This document shows positions 8,832-19,844 of a stretch of 63,751 bases of DNA, piece after piece. The translations under genes and the position numbers were made by a program. Under the pieces are notes generated by a model. That model made no database searches. It saw only the letters and a program-made list of their open reading frames with translations, and was not told the origin of the DNA. Numbering within the stretch: the first letter of the stretch is position 1; each line of letters opens with the position of its first letter. The stretch is from an uncultured Pseudomonadales bacterium (GTDB lineage: Bacteria; Pseudomonadota; Gammaproteobacteria; Pseudomonadales; Cellvibrionaceae), in assembly GCA_947494095.1 (NCBI GenBank), contig CANLTI010000025.1, positions 1 to 63,751 of the forward strand. The letters run 5' to 3'.

Positions 8832-10286
8832 ATGCATTTTATTCTTCGTTTATTTCCAGAAATAACCATTAAAAGCCCGTCTGTACGCAAGCGTATGGCG
8901 CGCCAACTTGCCGATAATACGCGGATTATTTTGCGCCGCGAGTACCCGAGTGCACGGGTTAAGCAAGATTGGGACAAGCTGGATGTTAATATTCGAGGGC
9001 TAGAAGATGAAACCACGGCAAAAGGTGTGTCGACGTTGCTGAGCCGTATTCCGGGTATTGCTAACTTTTCGCGGGTACGTATTTTTGAAGCCGGCGACTT
9101 ACAGCACATTTATGAACATACAGCCTCGGTATGGGGCGAGGCGCTAGCGGGTAAAACCTTTAGGGTGCGAGCCAAGCGAGTGGGCGAGCATGACTTTGGC
9201 TCGATTGAGCTTGAGCGTTATGTGGGCGGCGGCTTAAATCAAAATTTTGAGGCGGCAGGTGTAAACCTTAAAGAGCCAGATATTACGGTACATATCGAGG
9301 TGCGCGGCGATATATTGTATGTCATAGAGAAAAAAACGCAGGGTTTGGGCGGCTTTCCAGTGGGTACGCAAGGACAGGTACTCTCGTTAATGTCGGGTGG
9401 ATTTGACTCTACTGTAGCCAGTTACCAGTGTATAAAGCGCGGTTTGCGTACGCATTATTGCTTTTTTAATTTAGGTGGTAAGGCCCATGAATTGGGTGTT
9501 AAAGAGCTCTCTTACTATTTGTGGAACCGCTATGGCTCATCGCACCGAGTTAAGTTTATTACGGTGCCGTTTGAAGAGGTAGTGAAAGAAATTATCGAGA
9601 AGGTTGACCCAGCCTGTATGGGTGTTGTACTTAAGCGCATGATGTTTCGCGCGGCCGAAAAAATTGCTGAGCGAGCAAAAGCCGAAGCACTCATAACCGG
9701 CGAAGCTGTCGCGCAAGTATCGAGTCAAACACTTACTAATTTAAAGTGTATTGATCAGGTGACCGATGCGCTAGTGATTAGGCCTTTAGCGCTTATGAAT
9801 AAAGGCGATATTATTGATGAGGCGCGCTTTATTGGTGCAGAGGCCTTGGCGGCGAGTATTCCGGAGTATTGTGGTGTGATCTCTATTAAGCCATCGGCCT
9901 CAGTTAAAATGCACCAATTGGCGGCAGCCGAAGCGCTAATGGATATGGCAGTATTAGACCGTGCACTCGATGCCTCTAGAGCGCAATTGATTGATGCGGT
10001 TATGGCGGATGTAGAAAAAGGGCAGGCGGAGGTTGACCATGTTGCCGTGCCTGAGGCGGGCGATGTAGTGGTGGATATTCGTCACCCCGATGAAATTGAG
10101 TTTAAACCGCTAAGCGTTAGTGGCGCGCTAGAGGTGATTCCCTTCTATAATTTAAACGAGGCTTACCCTGCGCTCGACGCCACTAAGCGCTATTTACTGT
10201 ATTGCGATAAAGGTGTCATGAGTGAGCTGCATGCCTCGCACCTCAAGGATGAAGGTAATCGCAATGTCGCGGTTTACCGCCCCTAG
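8832..10286 (+). CDS. thiI: tRNA 4-thiouridine synthetase / thiazole sulfurtransferase
   Basis: Transfers sulfur to U8 of tRNA and, in gammaproteobacteria with the extra rhodanese domain, to ThiS for thiamine thiazole synthesis. Domain order in 484 aa: ferredoxin-like and THUMP (about 1-165), PP-loop with SGGFDSTVAS (about 185-190), the conserved cysteine in PEYCGVISIKPS, and a C-terminal rhodanese with the persulfide cysteine in YCDKGVMSELHA. I chose the ATG at 8832 because MHFILRLFPEI matches the family N-terminus. It is divergent from glnA. Confidence 0.95.
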   Translation: MHFILRLFPEITIKSPSVRKRMARQLADNTRIILRREYPSARVKQDWDKLDVNIRGLEDETTAKGVSTLLSRIPGIANFSRVRIFEAGDLQHIYEHTASVWGEALAGKTFRVRAKRVGEHDFGSIELERYVGGGLNQNFEAAGVNLKEPDITVHIEVRGDILYVIEKKTQGLGGFPVGTQGQVLSLMSGGFDSTVASYQCIKRGLRTHYCFFNLGGKAHELGVKELSYYLWNRYGSSHRVKFITVPFEEVVKEIIEKVDPACMGVVLKRMMFRAAEKIAERAKAEALITGEAVAQVSSQTLTNLKCIDQVTDALVIRPLALMNKGDIIDEARFIGAEALAASIPEYCGVISIKPSASVKMHQLAAAEALMDMAVLDRALDASRAQLIDAVMADVEKGQAEVDHVAVPEAGDVVVDIRHPDEIEFKPLSVSGALEVIPFYNLNEAYPALDATKRYLLYCDKGVMSELHASHLKDEGNRNVAVYRP

Positions 10287-10316
10287 CACACGCAAGCTGT
10301 GCGTCTATAGGATGTT

Positions 10317-10769
10317 ATGACTGACAAAGGTAGATTAAGGCGTACAAAAAACGTGAGCACCGCGCTGGCTTTGTTGGTCGTGATGATGATAATGGCGGTG
10401 GCTTCTTGGTTTTATATGCAGCAAATGTCTTCGAGCGCCCAACAAGATAAAGCCTACCGCAACGTAACGCTGACCGATGCTTTGTTAAAGTGCCGTGAGT
10501 TTAGTGAGCAGCGTTATGGCGCTAAACTCAAAAGCCTTACGTTTGATAGCCATTCTAGCCGCTGGGAGCAAAACAGCGGAGAGTACAAGGTGTTTTTTAC
10601 TGCCGTCATGAGCAGCGGCAAGCGCGGCGCCGTACCGGCAGATTACTGGGTGTCATGTGATGTGAGTGGGCGCAATGGCAGTGTACGCGATTACGATATG
10701 CTTGAAGATAAAAGCCTGAAAACCGAAGCGCAGCGCGCCGATAGCGGTGGTATGTTTGGTTGGCCTTAG
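10317..10769 (+). CDS. Small membrane-anchored hypothetical protein
   Basis: A 150-aa protein with one N-terminal membrane segment (about residues 17-35, LALLVVMMIMAVASW) and a polar domain probably facing the periplasm. I do not recognise the family. An AGGATG ribosome binding site precedes the ATG, and the gene follows thiI by 30 bases, so the two are probably co-transcribed. The domain contains two cysteines (in LKCREFSE and WVSCDVSG). Confidence 0.75.
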   Translation: MTDKGRLRRTKNVSTALALLVVMMIMAVASWFYMQQMSSSAQQDKAYRNVTLTDALLKCREFSEQRYGAKLKSLTFDSHSSRWEQNSGEYKVFFTAVMSSGKRGAVPADYWVSCDVSGRNGSVRDYDMLEDKSLKTEAQRADSGGMFGWP

Positions 10770-10831
10770 TTGTCCTGCCTCTGCTCGATATTATGCTCAA
10801 TAACGGGCTTACTCTACTCCCCCGATGCGCC

Positions 10832-10940
10832 GATCAAAGCGTACACGCCTCGGCATGCGCCCCTTCGAGCGCCTTGCCGAGAAAACAGAAACCTACGTCT
10901 ATACATCTAATTGGACAAGCTATTATTGCTTCGCCTCTAA
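10832..10940 (+). repeat. MITE-B, right-hand part of a copy
   Basis: The block GCATGCGCCCCTTCGAGCGC, GAGAAAACAGAAACCTACG and the end TTGGACAAGCTATTATTGC matches the full copies at 37428 and 42827, in the same orientation. An 8-base insertion (atacatct) lies after the CTACGTCT block. The left part is diverged. The right terminus runs into the glutathione peroxidase gene and encodes its last codons. Confidence 0.8.
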
Positions 10941-11468
10941 GCTTTTAACGACGGCTTTTTCTAGCTTTGAATCTAATGGCTTGGTTCTGCTGCCAAAATG
11001 AGTCACGGTGCCGTCTTGTGTAATTAAGTACTTGTTGAAGTTCCAGCTGGGAGCTTTTGTTTTGCTGGCTAGGTAGGCAAACGCCGGATGTGCGGTTTTG
11101 CCTTTAACATCGGCATGCTCGGTCATCACAAAGGTGACGCCGTAGTTTTGATAGCAAACGCGCGCGGTACCTTCTTCACTTTTTTCTTCTTGTTTAAAGT
11201 CATTACTGGGTACCCCCACTACAACTAAGCCTTTGTCTGCGTATTTTTTGTGCAGCGACTCTAACCCGCCAAATTGCTTGGTAAAGCCGCAGTGACTGGC
11301 GGTATTTACCAACAGCATGGCTTTGCCGCTGTTGTATAGCTCGCAAAGGTTGACGTTATCTTTACTGTGCAATTTGCGCATTTCAGTATTAAAGGCTTCT
11401 GGGCATTCGCTCGCAAACGTAAAGCTGGCTTGTACAAGTAACAGTGTTGCGGTGAGTAATTTAAGCAT
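10923..11468 (-). CDS. Glutathione peroxidase-like thiol peroxidase, secreted
   Basis: A 181-aa thiol peroxidase of the glutathione peroxidase family, reducing hydroperoxides with glutathione or thioredoxin. A signal peptide (about residues 1-19, cleaved after TFAS) puts it in the periplasm. The peroxidatic cysteine is in NTASHCGFTKQF, where most relatives read NVASKCGFT. The conserved Trp-Asn-Phe is present in PSWNFNKYLI. The last codons (LEAKQ-stop) lie inside the terminal repeat of a MITE-B copy, so the original C-terminus was probably replaced. Confidence 0.85.
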   Translation of the reverse strand: MLKLLTATLLLVQASFTFASECPEAFNTEMRKLHSKDNVNLCELYNSGKAMLLVNTASHCGFTKQFGGLESLHKKYADKGLVVVGVPSNDFKQEEKSEEGTARVCYQNYGVTFVMTEHADVKGKTAHPAFAYLASKTKAPSWNFNKYLITQDGTVTHFGSRTKPLDSKLEKAVVKSLEAKQ

Positions 11469-11581
11469 GGTTGCTCCTAGAGAGGCAGAGGGATTGTGAT
11501 ATTGTGAGGCCGAGTTATACGCTGTGAAATGGCGAACGGATGTGACGGCTGAGCGATGGTTAGGCTGTAAATATAGAGGCC

Positions 11582-11607
11582 AAAAAAAAGCCCCGAGGGG
11601 CTTTTTT
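11582..11607 (-). terminator. Rho-independent terminator after the barrel gene
   Basis: A(8)-GCCCC-ga-GGGGC-T(6), 12 bases past the stop of the outer-membrane protein gene on the minus strand. Confidence 0.85.
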
Positions 11608-11618
11608 AACTCGAAGAC

Positions 11619-12401
11619 TTAAAATAAGCTGTAAGTTACACTCATGCTAAGGTTAGAGGTTTTGAATGCAAGGCCGGTATTGCCGAGCTTGTCGGAGTCG
11701 GCAATGCTTTTCCATTCAGTGTTTAGGGTCCACTGGTCAAAAAAGAAGCTAACACCCAAACCAAAAGATAAGTAAGCGCCTGTTTGCGAAATAATATCGC
11801 TATCGGCTGCGTCTACCCAGCTTCCGTTATTCCAGAGTGCTATTTCGCTTGGGCTACCAATAGTGCCTAAATAAGAGGCTTGTCGTGAGCGGCTGTTACC
11901 CACGTTGTATTCAATATCCAGAAAGCTGGCACCAATAAGGCCGTAAAATGCGGCTTTATCATTTTTGATTTGCGGCTTTAAGTGCACGCTAGTGTAGTAG
12001 TTAACGTTAGCTTTGATTGCTTGCTGATAAAAAGTTTTGCCTACGGCAGCCTCTTTAACCTCGGTAACAGCCTCTATGGGAGGTGTTGCTGTGTCGTCGC
12101 CTACAACACCCGCCTCGGTAACGATATCAGCAATTGGCTCGAGTACAGATGAAGATTGAAAAGTGGCCTTTTCATTTTCAACACCGGTACCTATTTTGCC
12201 GTCAACGAGCAACCATGGAAATATACTGTAGCTACCAACGGCCTCTACGGTAGTGAGGTTAAATTGCCCGCGTACAGTGTTGGAGTCGGCGGCCAACTTC
12301 CAGGCGCTAACACCTCCGCCCACGTGAAACTTTTTATTATCAGCTGCATGGGCGCCTATGGCCATAGATGTTGAGAGGGCAATCAGCAATAGCTTTTTCA
12401 T
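11619..12401 (-). CDS. Outer-membrane beta-barrel protein
   Basis: 260 aa with a clear signal peptide (MKKLLLIALSTSMAIGAHA) and a terminal phenylalanine after alternating residues (LSMSVTYSLF), the outer-membrane barrel signature recognised by BamA. The middle (about residues 80-125) is an acidic Ala/Val/Thr-rich stretch that may be an external loop. It resembles small porin-like or OmpW/OmpA-type barrels, but I cannot assign a family or a ligand. Confidence 0.75.
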   Translation of the reverse strand: MKKLLLIALSTSMAIGAHAADNKKFHVGGGVSAWKLAADSNTVRGQFNLTTVEAVGSYSIFPWLLVDGKIGTGVENEKATFQSSSVLEPIADIVTEAGVVGDDTATPPIEAVTEVKEAAVGKTFYQQAIKANVNYYTSVHLKPQIKNDKAAFYGLIGASFLDIEYNVGNSRSRQASYLGTIGSPSEIALWNNGSWVDAADSDIISQTGAYLSFGLGVSFFFDQWTLNTEWKSIADSDKLGNTGLAFKTSNLSMSVTYSLF

Positions 12402-12745
12402 GGCTTTGGTGTCTCCTAGAGGGTGTAGCGCTTATTGGCGCAGTTCATTATTGTTGGTTCCCGCGCCAAGTTTTAGCTCGGCAATGGGTCAAGTATTCGA
12501 CGAATTCCTGTGATTGTCAAACATACCTTAAAGGAGATGCGACAAACGTCGGAAGGTGGCTATCGTTTAAGGGTAGACACCGCTATAATGCGCGCCAGAA
12601 AATGTGCTCTTAGCCTACCCTTTATTGTATTGCATTTTTTTTTACTGCATTTTGAGCTTGCGCCAAACAGAACTTTGACATTAGGTATTGGTTAGCGGTT
12701 TGCTCTTTTATACGTTAGTTCTTTTTACACTCCCTGAGGTGTTCT
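12402..12745. other. Intergenic region between the barrel gene and typA
   Basis: This divergent region must hold both promoters. A TTGACA -35-like hexamer is at 12675-12680, but I see no convincing -10 at the right spacing. No other feature was seen. Confidence 0.4.
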
Positions 12746-14551
12746 GTGATAGATAATTTGCGCAATGTTGCCATCATTGCCCACGTAGACCATGGCAAAA
12801 CTACATTAGTTGACAAACTGCTCCAGCAGTCTGGCACTCTCGATCGTAAGGATCAAGGCGCTGAGCGCGTAATGGACTCTAACGATCAAGAGAAAGAGCG
12901 CGGTATTACCATTCTAGCCAAAAATACGGCTATCCAGTGGAATGATTACCGCATTAACATTGTAGATACCCCTGGACACGCCGATTTTGGTGGTGAAGTT
13001 GAGCGCGTATTATCGATGGTTGATAGCGTGTGTTTATTGGTTGATGCGGTTGATGGCCCAATGCCGCAAACGCGCTTTGTAACCTCTAAGGCGTTTGAGC
13101 AAGGCTTGCGTCCTATTGTTGTTATCAACAAAATTGACCGTCCGGGTGCACGCCCTGATTGGGTTATGGATCAAATTTTTGATTTGTTTGACTCTTTAGG
13201 TGCTACAGATGAGCAATTGGACTTCCCTGTTGTTTACACCTCTGCCTTAAACGGTATTGCAGGCTTAGACCCAGAAGAAATGGCGGAAGACATGAACCCG
13301 CTGTATCAAATGATTGTTGACCAGTGCCCCGCACCCAAAGTTGACCCAGAAGCGCCTTTCCAAATGCAAGTATCGGCATTAGCGTACGATAGCTATGTGG
13401 GCGTAATTGGTGTTGGCCGCATTACCCGTGGTCGCCTTAAGCCTAACCAGCAAGTGATTGTGAAGTCGGCTGATGGTAAAGAGCGCAAAGGTAAAGTTTT
13501 GAATGTGAAAGGCTACTTAGGGCTTGAACAAGTTGAAACCCAGCTAGCGCAAGCAGGCGATATTGTATGTATTAACGGTATCGACGGCTTAAGTATCTCT
13601 GACACTTTGTGTGATCCCGAGCATGTTGAAGCCTTGCCAGCGCTTAGCGTTGATGAGCCAACGGTTAGTATGACCTTCATTGTGAACGATTCACCGTTTG
13701 CGGGTAAAGAAGGTAAGTATGTAACGACACGTAATATTAAAGACCGTTTGGATCAAGAATTGATTCATAACGTGGCTTTGCGTGTTGAGCCTGGCGATAC
13801 ACCGGATAAATTTATTGTGTCTGGTCGTGGCGAATTGCATTTGTCGGTTTTGATTGAAACCATGCGTCGTGAAGGTTTTGAAATTGGTGTTTCTCGCCCT
13901 GAAGTTGTTCAGCGTGAGGTTGACGGTGAGATTCAAGAGCCTTATGAGCAAGTGGTTATTGATGTGGAAGAGCAGCATCAAGGCTCTATCATGGAAGAGA
14001 TTGGCTTGCGTAAAGGTGAGTTAACCAATATGGAGCCCGATGGCAAAGGTCGTGTTCGCTTAGAGTTTATGATTCCGTCCCGAGGTTTGATTGGTTTCCG
14101 TGGCGCGTTTTTAACCATGACTTCGGGTTCTGGCATTATGACCAGCATCTTTGATCATTACGGCCCTGTTAAAGGCGGTGATGTTGTGAGTCGTCAAAAC
14201 GGCGTGCTTGTGAGCATGGTTAAGGGTAAAACAGCGGCTTACTCACTGTTTAACTTACAAAGCCGTGGCCGCTTGTTTTTAGGGCATGCTGTTGATATTT
14301 ACGAAGGCCAGGTTATTGGTATTCATTCGCGTGATAACGACTTAGCGGTTAACCCTATTAAAGGCAAGCAGCTCACTAACGTGCGTGCTTCGGGTACTGA
14401 TGAAGCCTTAACACTTGTTCCGCCCATCAAGCATACCCTTGAGCAAGCGCTTGAGTTTATTGAAGACGATGAGTTGGTTGAAGTGACACCAGAAAGCATC
14501 CGTATTCGTAAAAAGCTTTTAACCGAGAACGAGCGTAAGCGCGCTAAGTAA
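12746..14551 (+). CDS. typA: Ribosome-associated GTPase BipA/TypA
   Basis: Translational GTPase of the EF-G/LepA class that acts in late 50S ribosome assembly and stress growth. The 601-aa product has G1 AHVDHGKTT, the switch region RGITI, G3 DTPGH and G4 NKIDR, followed by domains II, III and V and the BipA C-terminal domain ([11 protein letters not shown]). It begins with GTG ([17 protein letters not shown]), matching the family N-terminus, with GAGGT upstream. Confidence 0.97.
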   Translation: MIDNLRNVAIIAHVDHGKTTLVDKLLQQSGTLDRKDQGAERVMDSNDQEKERGITILAKNTAIQWNDYRINIVDTPGHADFGGEVERVLSMVDSVCLLVDAVDGPMPQTRFVTSKAFEQGLRPIVVINKIDRPGARPDWVMDQIFDLFDSLGATDEQLDFPVVYTSALNGIAGLDPEEMAEDMNPLYQMIVDQCPAPKVDPEAPFQMQVSALAYDSYVGVIGVGRITRGRLKPNQQVIVKSADGKERKGKVLNVKGYLGLEQVETQLAQAGDIVCINGIDGLSISDTLCDPEHVEALPALSVDEPTVSMTFIVNDSPFAGKEGKYVTTRNIKDRLDQELIHNVALRVEPGDTPDKFIVSGRGELHLSVLIETMRREGFEIGVSRPEVVQREVDGEIQEPYEQVVIDVEEQHQGSIMEEIGLRKGELTNMEPDGKGRVRLEFMIPSRGLIGFRGAFLTMTSGSGIMTSIFDHYGPVKGGDVVSRQNGVLVSMVKGKTAAYSLFNLQSRGRLFLGHAVDIYEGQVIGIHSRDNDLAVNPIKGKQLTNVRASGTDEALTLVPPIKHTLEQALEFIEDDELVEVTPESIRIRKKLLTENERKRAK

Positions 14552-14596
14552 ATGGTAAAGTTTGAGTAAATTGACAGGGCAGTACTTTTGCCGTGT

Positions 14597-14623
14597 AAAA
14601 AGGCCGCTTGCGCGGCCTTTTTT
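14597..14623 (+). terminator. Rho-independent terminator after typA
   Basis: AAAAAGGCCGC-ttgc-GCGGCCTTTTTT, 46 bases past the typA stop. The symmetric A/T flanks could also stop transcripts coming from mrcA on the other strand. Confidence 0.9.
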
Positions 14624-14741
14624 GTGCCCGTTAGTTTCATTGGGTGAGGCTTTGTGGCCTGGGCCATATGCTCATAATTCACCCAATGCTTATTTAGGTG
14701 CTCACTTTGTTGATTTAAGTGCCAATATCAGCTTATTTTTT

Positions 14742-17441
14742 TTAGAATATTTCTTCATGATATTCGATGGCGTTATTCGGAATATTGCTGTTTGATTGCG
14801 GCTTGGCTTTTGGCGCATGATTGACGCGAAAAACCTCAAATATGGCGTCCGGGTCATCGATGCGGGCGCGCTCGCCTGTTTCGGGATCAATGCGTACTGA
14901 GACAACGCTTGGCGGTTGCACTTGATGAAGTTGGGGTTTGTTTTTGAGTGCCTCTTTCATGTAGTCAATCCAAATAGGCAGTGCTGCAGAGCCCCCAAAT
15001 TCGCGTACACCTAGCTTTTGGTTTTCGTCAAAGCCCACCCATGCGGTCGTTGCTATGCCGCCTGCGTAGCCCGAAAACCAAGCATCAATGGGCCCGTTGG
15101 TTGTACCCGTTTTGCCTGCTACATCCCCGCGCTTAAGGGCCTTGGCCTTTGTGGCGGTACCGCGCTGCACAACATCTTTTAGCATCGAGTCCATTAAATA
15201 GGCGACATCTTCTGCGATGACGCGAGGAGCTTGTATGACTTGCACTGCATTTTGTGCGTCGTTTGAGCTTGTTGCTGAGAAGGCATTGGGGCCGTTGTTT
15301 TCGAGGGTGTCGTTATGCTCACGATTGTCGATCTTGAGGCTTTGATTTTTCAGGCTTTGATTTTCTAAATCTTGGCTTTCTAGGGCTAGGTCTTTGAGTG
15401 TTTGGCTTTCACTGTCTAATTCTTCGTCGCTTTGATGGGCGGCGTTTAAGGTGTCACAGTTGTTGCGGTGACTATTGCCGTGGCTATTGCTGTTGCAAAT
15501 AAGGGTTGTGGGCTTTTGAAAAATAACAGTGCCATCATCGCTGTCTATTTTACTGACGATAGACGGTACAACCTTGTAGCCACCATTGGCAAATACGGCG
15601 TAACCGCTCGCAACATCAAAGGGCGTCATGGCGTAGCTGCCAAGGGCTAAAGAGAGATTTTTGGGTATTTCTTCAGGGTTAACATTAAAGCGCCCTAGGT
15701 TTTTGATGGCTGCATTCACACCGATGGTGCGCAATACCCGAATAGACACTAAATTGCGAGAGAGGTAGAGAGCTTTGCGCAAGCGGGTGGGGCCGTAGAA
15801 TTTTCCGCTGGAGTTTTCGGGACGCCAAGTGCTTTCGAGTTGGTCATCGTCAAAAACAATAGGTGCATCGTTAATGAGAGTGGCGGGCGTTAAGTTGTTT
15901 TCGAGTGCGGCAGTGTATAAAAAAGGCTTAAAGTTGGAGCCCGGTTGCCTTTTGGCTTGCACGGCGCGGTTGAAGCTGCTGAGATCAAAGTTGTAGCCAC
16001 CTATTAATGCCAATACATCTCCCGTGAAGGCGTCAATTGACACCAATGCTGCCTGCACTTCGGGTATCTGGCTCAAGCGCCATTGATTGCCCTGTGGCAC
16101 CTCAGGGGTGCCCTCATCTGTATTGCTATTGTTAGCTGTAGAGGGTGTGTCAGTGGCCTCTATGACTTCTATGGCCTCTAGGCGAATAATATCACCGGTA
16201 TTAAAGAGCTCGTTTGCGTTTTGGGGTGCGGCTTTGGTGCGGTTTTCTGATACAAACAGGCGAAGGTCTTTGCTGAGTGCGGTCCAGTCGAGCGATGCCG
16301 TTGAGTCATCGCGAAATATAACCTTTAAGCTATTTTCGGAGATCTCTTGAATGAGTGCAGCCTCAAGCGTGTAAGCGCTGGGTCTTTGCTTGAGCTCTTT
16401 GAGTTGCGCCTCGGGTGTCGCCTTGGCTTGGCGTAGTTCTGGCCCTTTGTAGCCGTGGCGAAGGTCATAGGCGTGCAGTCCTTGCGAGACTGCATTTTGT
16501 GCGTGTCCTTGTAGCTCACTGTTGATGGTTGTGTACACCCTGTAGCCGTCAGTGTAGGCGCTTTTGCCGAGCCTTTTGATGGCATCTTGGCGTGCAAGCT
16601 CGGCGACGTAAGGTGCGCTAAAGTCAAGCTCGTGACGATGGTACTCAGCCGTTACGGGCTCTTGCTTTGCGTTGCGCATAGTGGCTTCGTCTATTTTGCC
16701 AAGCTCGAGCATGCGCGATAAAATCCAGTCCCGGCGCATCTTGGCTTTGGCTGGGTTGGCAATTGGGTTATTGATTGAAGGCGCCTGCTGTAAGCCAGCA
16801 ATCATAGCGAGCTGTGCAATGGAGAGGTCAGCCATTGCTTTGCCGTAATAAATTTCTGCGGCAGCCTGAATACCGTAGGCGCGATTGCCTAAAAAAATCA
16901 TATTGACGTAAAGTTCGAGAATTTCTGCTTTACTGAGTTCTTTCTCTATTTCAATTGCAAGCAAAATTTCGTTGAATTTACGCTTGAAATGTTTTTTGCG
17001 ATGGAGAAAAAACTCACGTGTAACTTGCATGGTAATTGTGGAGCCGCCAGATTTCTTTTCGCCGGTCATCAATAAATGTGAAGCTGCTCTCACAAGCCCT
17101 TTTATGGAGACACCGTTATGAGAGTAGAATCCCTCATCTTCTGCAGCAAGTAGCGCATCGATGTACCCTTGAGGGATGTTTTTGTACTGAATAGGGGTGC
17201 GGCGCTGTTCGCCAAACTCCCCAATTAGTTTATGATCTGCAGAGTAAACTCTTAACGGTGTTTGTAATTTTACATCTTTTAAGCTTTCAACCGAAGGCAG
17301 AGCAGGGCTGAGATACAGGTACATACCTGCTAAGCTTAAGAGTGTACCGCCGACAAAAGTCAGTGCGAGCCAAATAATAAAACGAAAGAATGATTTAAGC
17401 ATTGTTTTTGCGGGCATGAACGACAGCAATTGCCATTTCAT
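14742..17441 (-). CDS. mrcA: Penicillin-binding protein 1A
   Basis: Bifunctional class A PBP making and cross-linking peptidoglycan. It has an N-terminal membrane anchor (about residues 16-42), a GT51 glycosyltransferase with EDEGFYSHNG and GGSTITMQVTR, an OB-like insert, and a transpeptidase with SNFKP (catalytic Ser), SRN and KTGTTN. It is 899 aa, somewhat above the usual 820-850, because of a Ser/Asn/Gln-rich insert of about 80 residues (15245-15505) between the SRN and KTG motifs. The start at 17441 has a GGAT ribosome binding site; an internal ATG at 17402 (MLKSFF) is also possible. It is divergent from pilM, as in Pseudomonas. Confidence 0.95.
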   Translation of the reverse strand: MKWQLLSFMPAKTMLKSFFRFIIWLALTFVGGTLLSLAGMYLYLSPALPSVESLKDVKLQTPLRVYSADHKLIGEFGEQRRTPIQYKNIPQGYIDALLAAEDEGFYSHNGVSIKGLVRAASHLLMTGEKKSGGSTITMQVTREFFLHRKKHFKRKFNEILLAIEIEKELSKAEILELYVNMIFLGNRAYGIQAAAEIYYGKAMADLSIAQLAMIAGLQQAPSINNPIANPAKAKMRRDWILSRMLELGKIDEATMRNAKQEPVTAEYHRHELDFSAPYVAELARQDAIKRLGKSAYTDGYRVYTTINSELQGHAQNAVSQGLHAYDLRHGYKGPELRQAKATPEAQLKELKQRPSAYTLEAALIQEISENSLKVIFRDDSTASLDWTALSKDLRLFVSENRTKAAPQNANELFNTGDIIRLEAIEVIEATDTPSTANNSNTDEGTPEVPQGNQWRLSQIPEVQAALVSIDAFTGDVLALIGGYNFDLSSFNRAVQAKRQPGSNFKPFLYTAALENNLTPATLINDAPIVFDDDQLESTWRPENSSGKFYGPTRLRKALYLSRNLVSIRVLRTIGVNAAIKNLGRFNVNPEEIPKNLSLALGSYAMTPFDVASGYAVFANGGYKVVPSIVSKIDSDDGTVIFQKPTTLICNSNSHGNSHRNNCDTLNAAHQSDEELDSESQTLKDLALESQDLENQSLKNQSLKIDNREHNDTLENNGPNAFSATSSNDAQNAVQVIQAPRVIAEDVAYLMDSMLKDVVQRGTATKAKALKRGDVAGKTGTTNGPIDAWFSGYAGGIATTAWVGFDENQKLGVREFGGSAALPIWIDYMKEALKNKPQLHQVQPPSVVSVRIDPETGERARIDDPDAIFEVFRVNHAPKAKPQSNSNIPNNAIEYHEEIF

Positions 17442-17564
17442 TGTTATCCAGAGTGCATGAAGGGCTTACAGTATATAGCCTTTTACATATCTGCATAGCT
17501 CGCGTACTGTTGCAGGCGCGAACGCAAGTGCTATAACATTAACAAGCAGCTCAATAGCGGATAA

Positions 17565-18641
<1,077 letters not shown>

Positions 18642-18642
18642 T

Positions 18643-19212
18643 ATGGCTAAGATTAACTTACTCAATTGGCGCGAAGATTTCCGTCAAGAGAAAAAGCAAG
18701 AGTTTATACGGCAGACTGTTTTGGTGTGCATTATCGCGGGCATTGTTGCCTTTGCTTGGGTTAGCATTGTTAACAGCTCGATTGAAAATCAAAATGCTCG
18801 AAATCAACTGGTCAAAGATGAGCTAGTTGTCTTAGATAAACAAGTTAAAGAAATACAAGAGCTCAAGCGTAAGCGTGAAGAATTGATATCGCGTATGCGA
18901 GTGATTCAAGACTTACAGGGTACACGCCCTATTATTGTTAGGTATTTTGATGAGTTTGTGCGTGCGGTACCCGATGGCGTATTTGTGCTTTCGATGGTGC
19001 GTAAAGGGCAAACAATCACCTTGGATGGTGTTGCCGAATCTAATAGTCGAGTAGCTTCTCTGATGCGAAATATTGATAACTCACTCTGGTTTGATGAGTC
19101 AAATCTTAAATCTGTGACGGCTGACCCAGCTTATGGTGAACAAGCTGTACGCTTTTCTGTAGTATTGAATACCGTGCTACCTTCTGATAACAATGATAAT
19201 AAAAATAAATAG
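18643..19212 (+). CDS. pilN: Type IV pilus assembly protein PilN
   Basis: Bitopic inner-membrane protein of the PilMNOP alignment complex. The short cytoplasmic N-terminus INLLNWRED is the conserved PilM-binding motif. A membrane helix follows (about residues 23-45), then a coiled coil (about 50-95) and a ferredoxin-like periplasmic domain. 189 aa, the family length. Tightly packed between pilM and pilO. Confidence 0.95.
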   Translation: MAKINLLNWREDFRQEKKQEFIRQTVLVCIIAGIVAFAWVSIVNSSIENQNARNQLVKDELVVLDKQVKEIQELKRKREELISRMRVIQDLQGTRPIIVRYFDEFVRAVPDGVFVLSMVRKGQTITLDGVAESNSRVASLMRNIDNSLWFDESNLKSVTADPAYGEQAVRFSVVLNTVLPSDNNDNKNK

Positions 19213-19224
19213 GAGGGGGATTGT

Positions 19225-19839
19225 ATGGCGAATATGAATGAGTTAGTTGAGCAACTCCAAGGTTTCGATATATCGTCTCTTGACTGGGAGCGTGTGGGTG
19301 TATGGCCGCTGGCTGGGCGTATTTTCATGTGGGCTGCCGCATTGTGTGCAATTATTTTAGGGACGTACTTTTTAGTCGTTAAAGACAAGAATATACAGCT
19401 TGCTACTGCAGAGCGCCAAGAAATTGTCATTAAAAAAGATTTTGAAGCGAAAGCCTTCGAAGCTGCCAACCTTGATAAATACCGCAAACAAATTGCGGAA
19501 ATGGAAGATTCATTTGAGGCGCTCAAAAAGCAGCTGCCTGATGATACCGAAGTGCCCGACTTGGTTGATGATATCGATGAAAAAGGCACGCAGAGCCGCT
19601 TAGTGATTAACAGCGTTAAGCTTCAGGCCGAAAAGCCTGCTGAGTTTTACATTGAGCTGCCAATCGAAATCAAAGTGTCTGGCGGTTACCACGAATTTGG
19701 CGCATTTGTCAGCGGGATCGCTGGTATGCCGCGTATTGTGACTTTACACGACTTTTCTATCAAGCGTGATGGCGATAGTGGCGCTACGCTTAATATGGAC
19801 ATATTAGCGAAAACTTACCGCTATAAGGATCAGGAGTAA
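19225..19839 (+). CDS. pilO: Type IV pilus assembly protein PilO
   Basis: Partner of PilN in the periplasmic heterodimer. It has a membrane helix at about residues 31-53, a coiled coil (about 60-100) and a C-terminal ferredoxin-like domain. 204 aa. A GGAGGGGG ribosome binding site precedes the start, in the 12-base gap after pilN. Confidence 0.95.
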   Translation: MANMNELVEQLQGFDISSLDWERVGVWPLAGRIFMWAAALCAIILGTYFLVVKDKNIQLATAERQEIVIKKDFEAKAFEAANLDKYRKQIAEMEDSFEALKKQLPDDTEVPDLVDDIDEKGTQSRLVINSVKLQAEKPAEFYIELPIEIKVSGGYHEFGAFVSGIAGMPRIVTLHDFSIKRDGDSGATLNMDILAKTYRYKDQE

Positions 19840-19844
19840 TTAAT

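Noticed and set aside
12675..12712. A sigma-70 promoter for typA built on TTGACA
   Set aside because: The nearest TATA-like hexamer is about 26 bases away, too far for a normal spacer.
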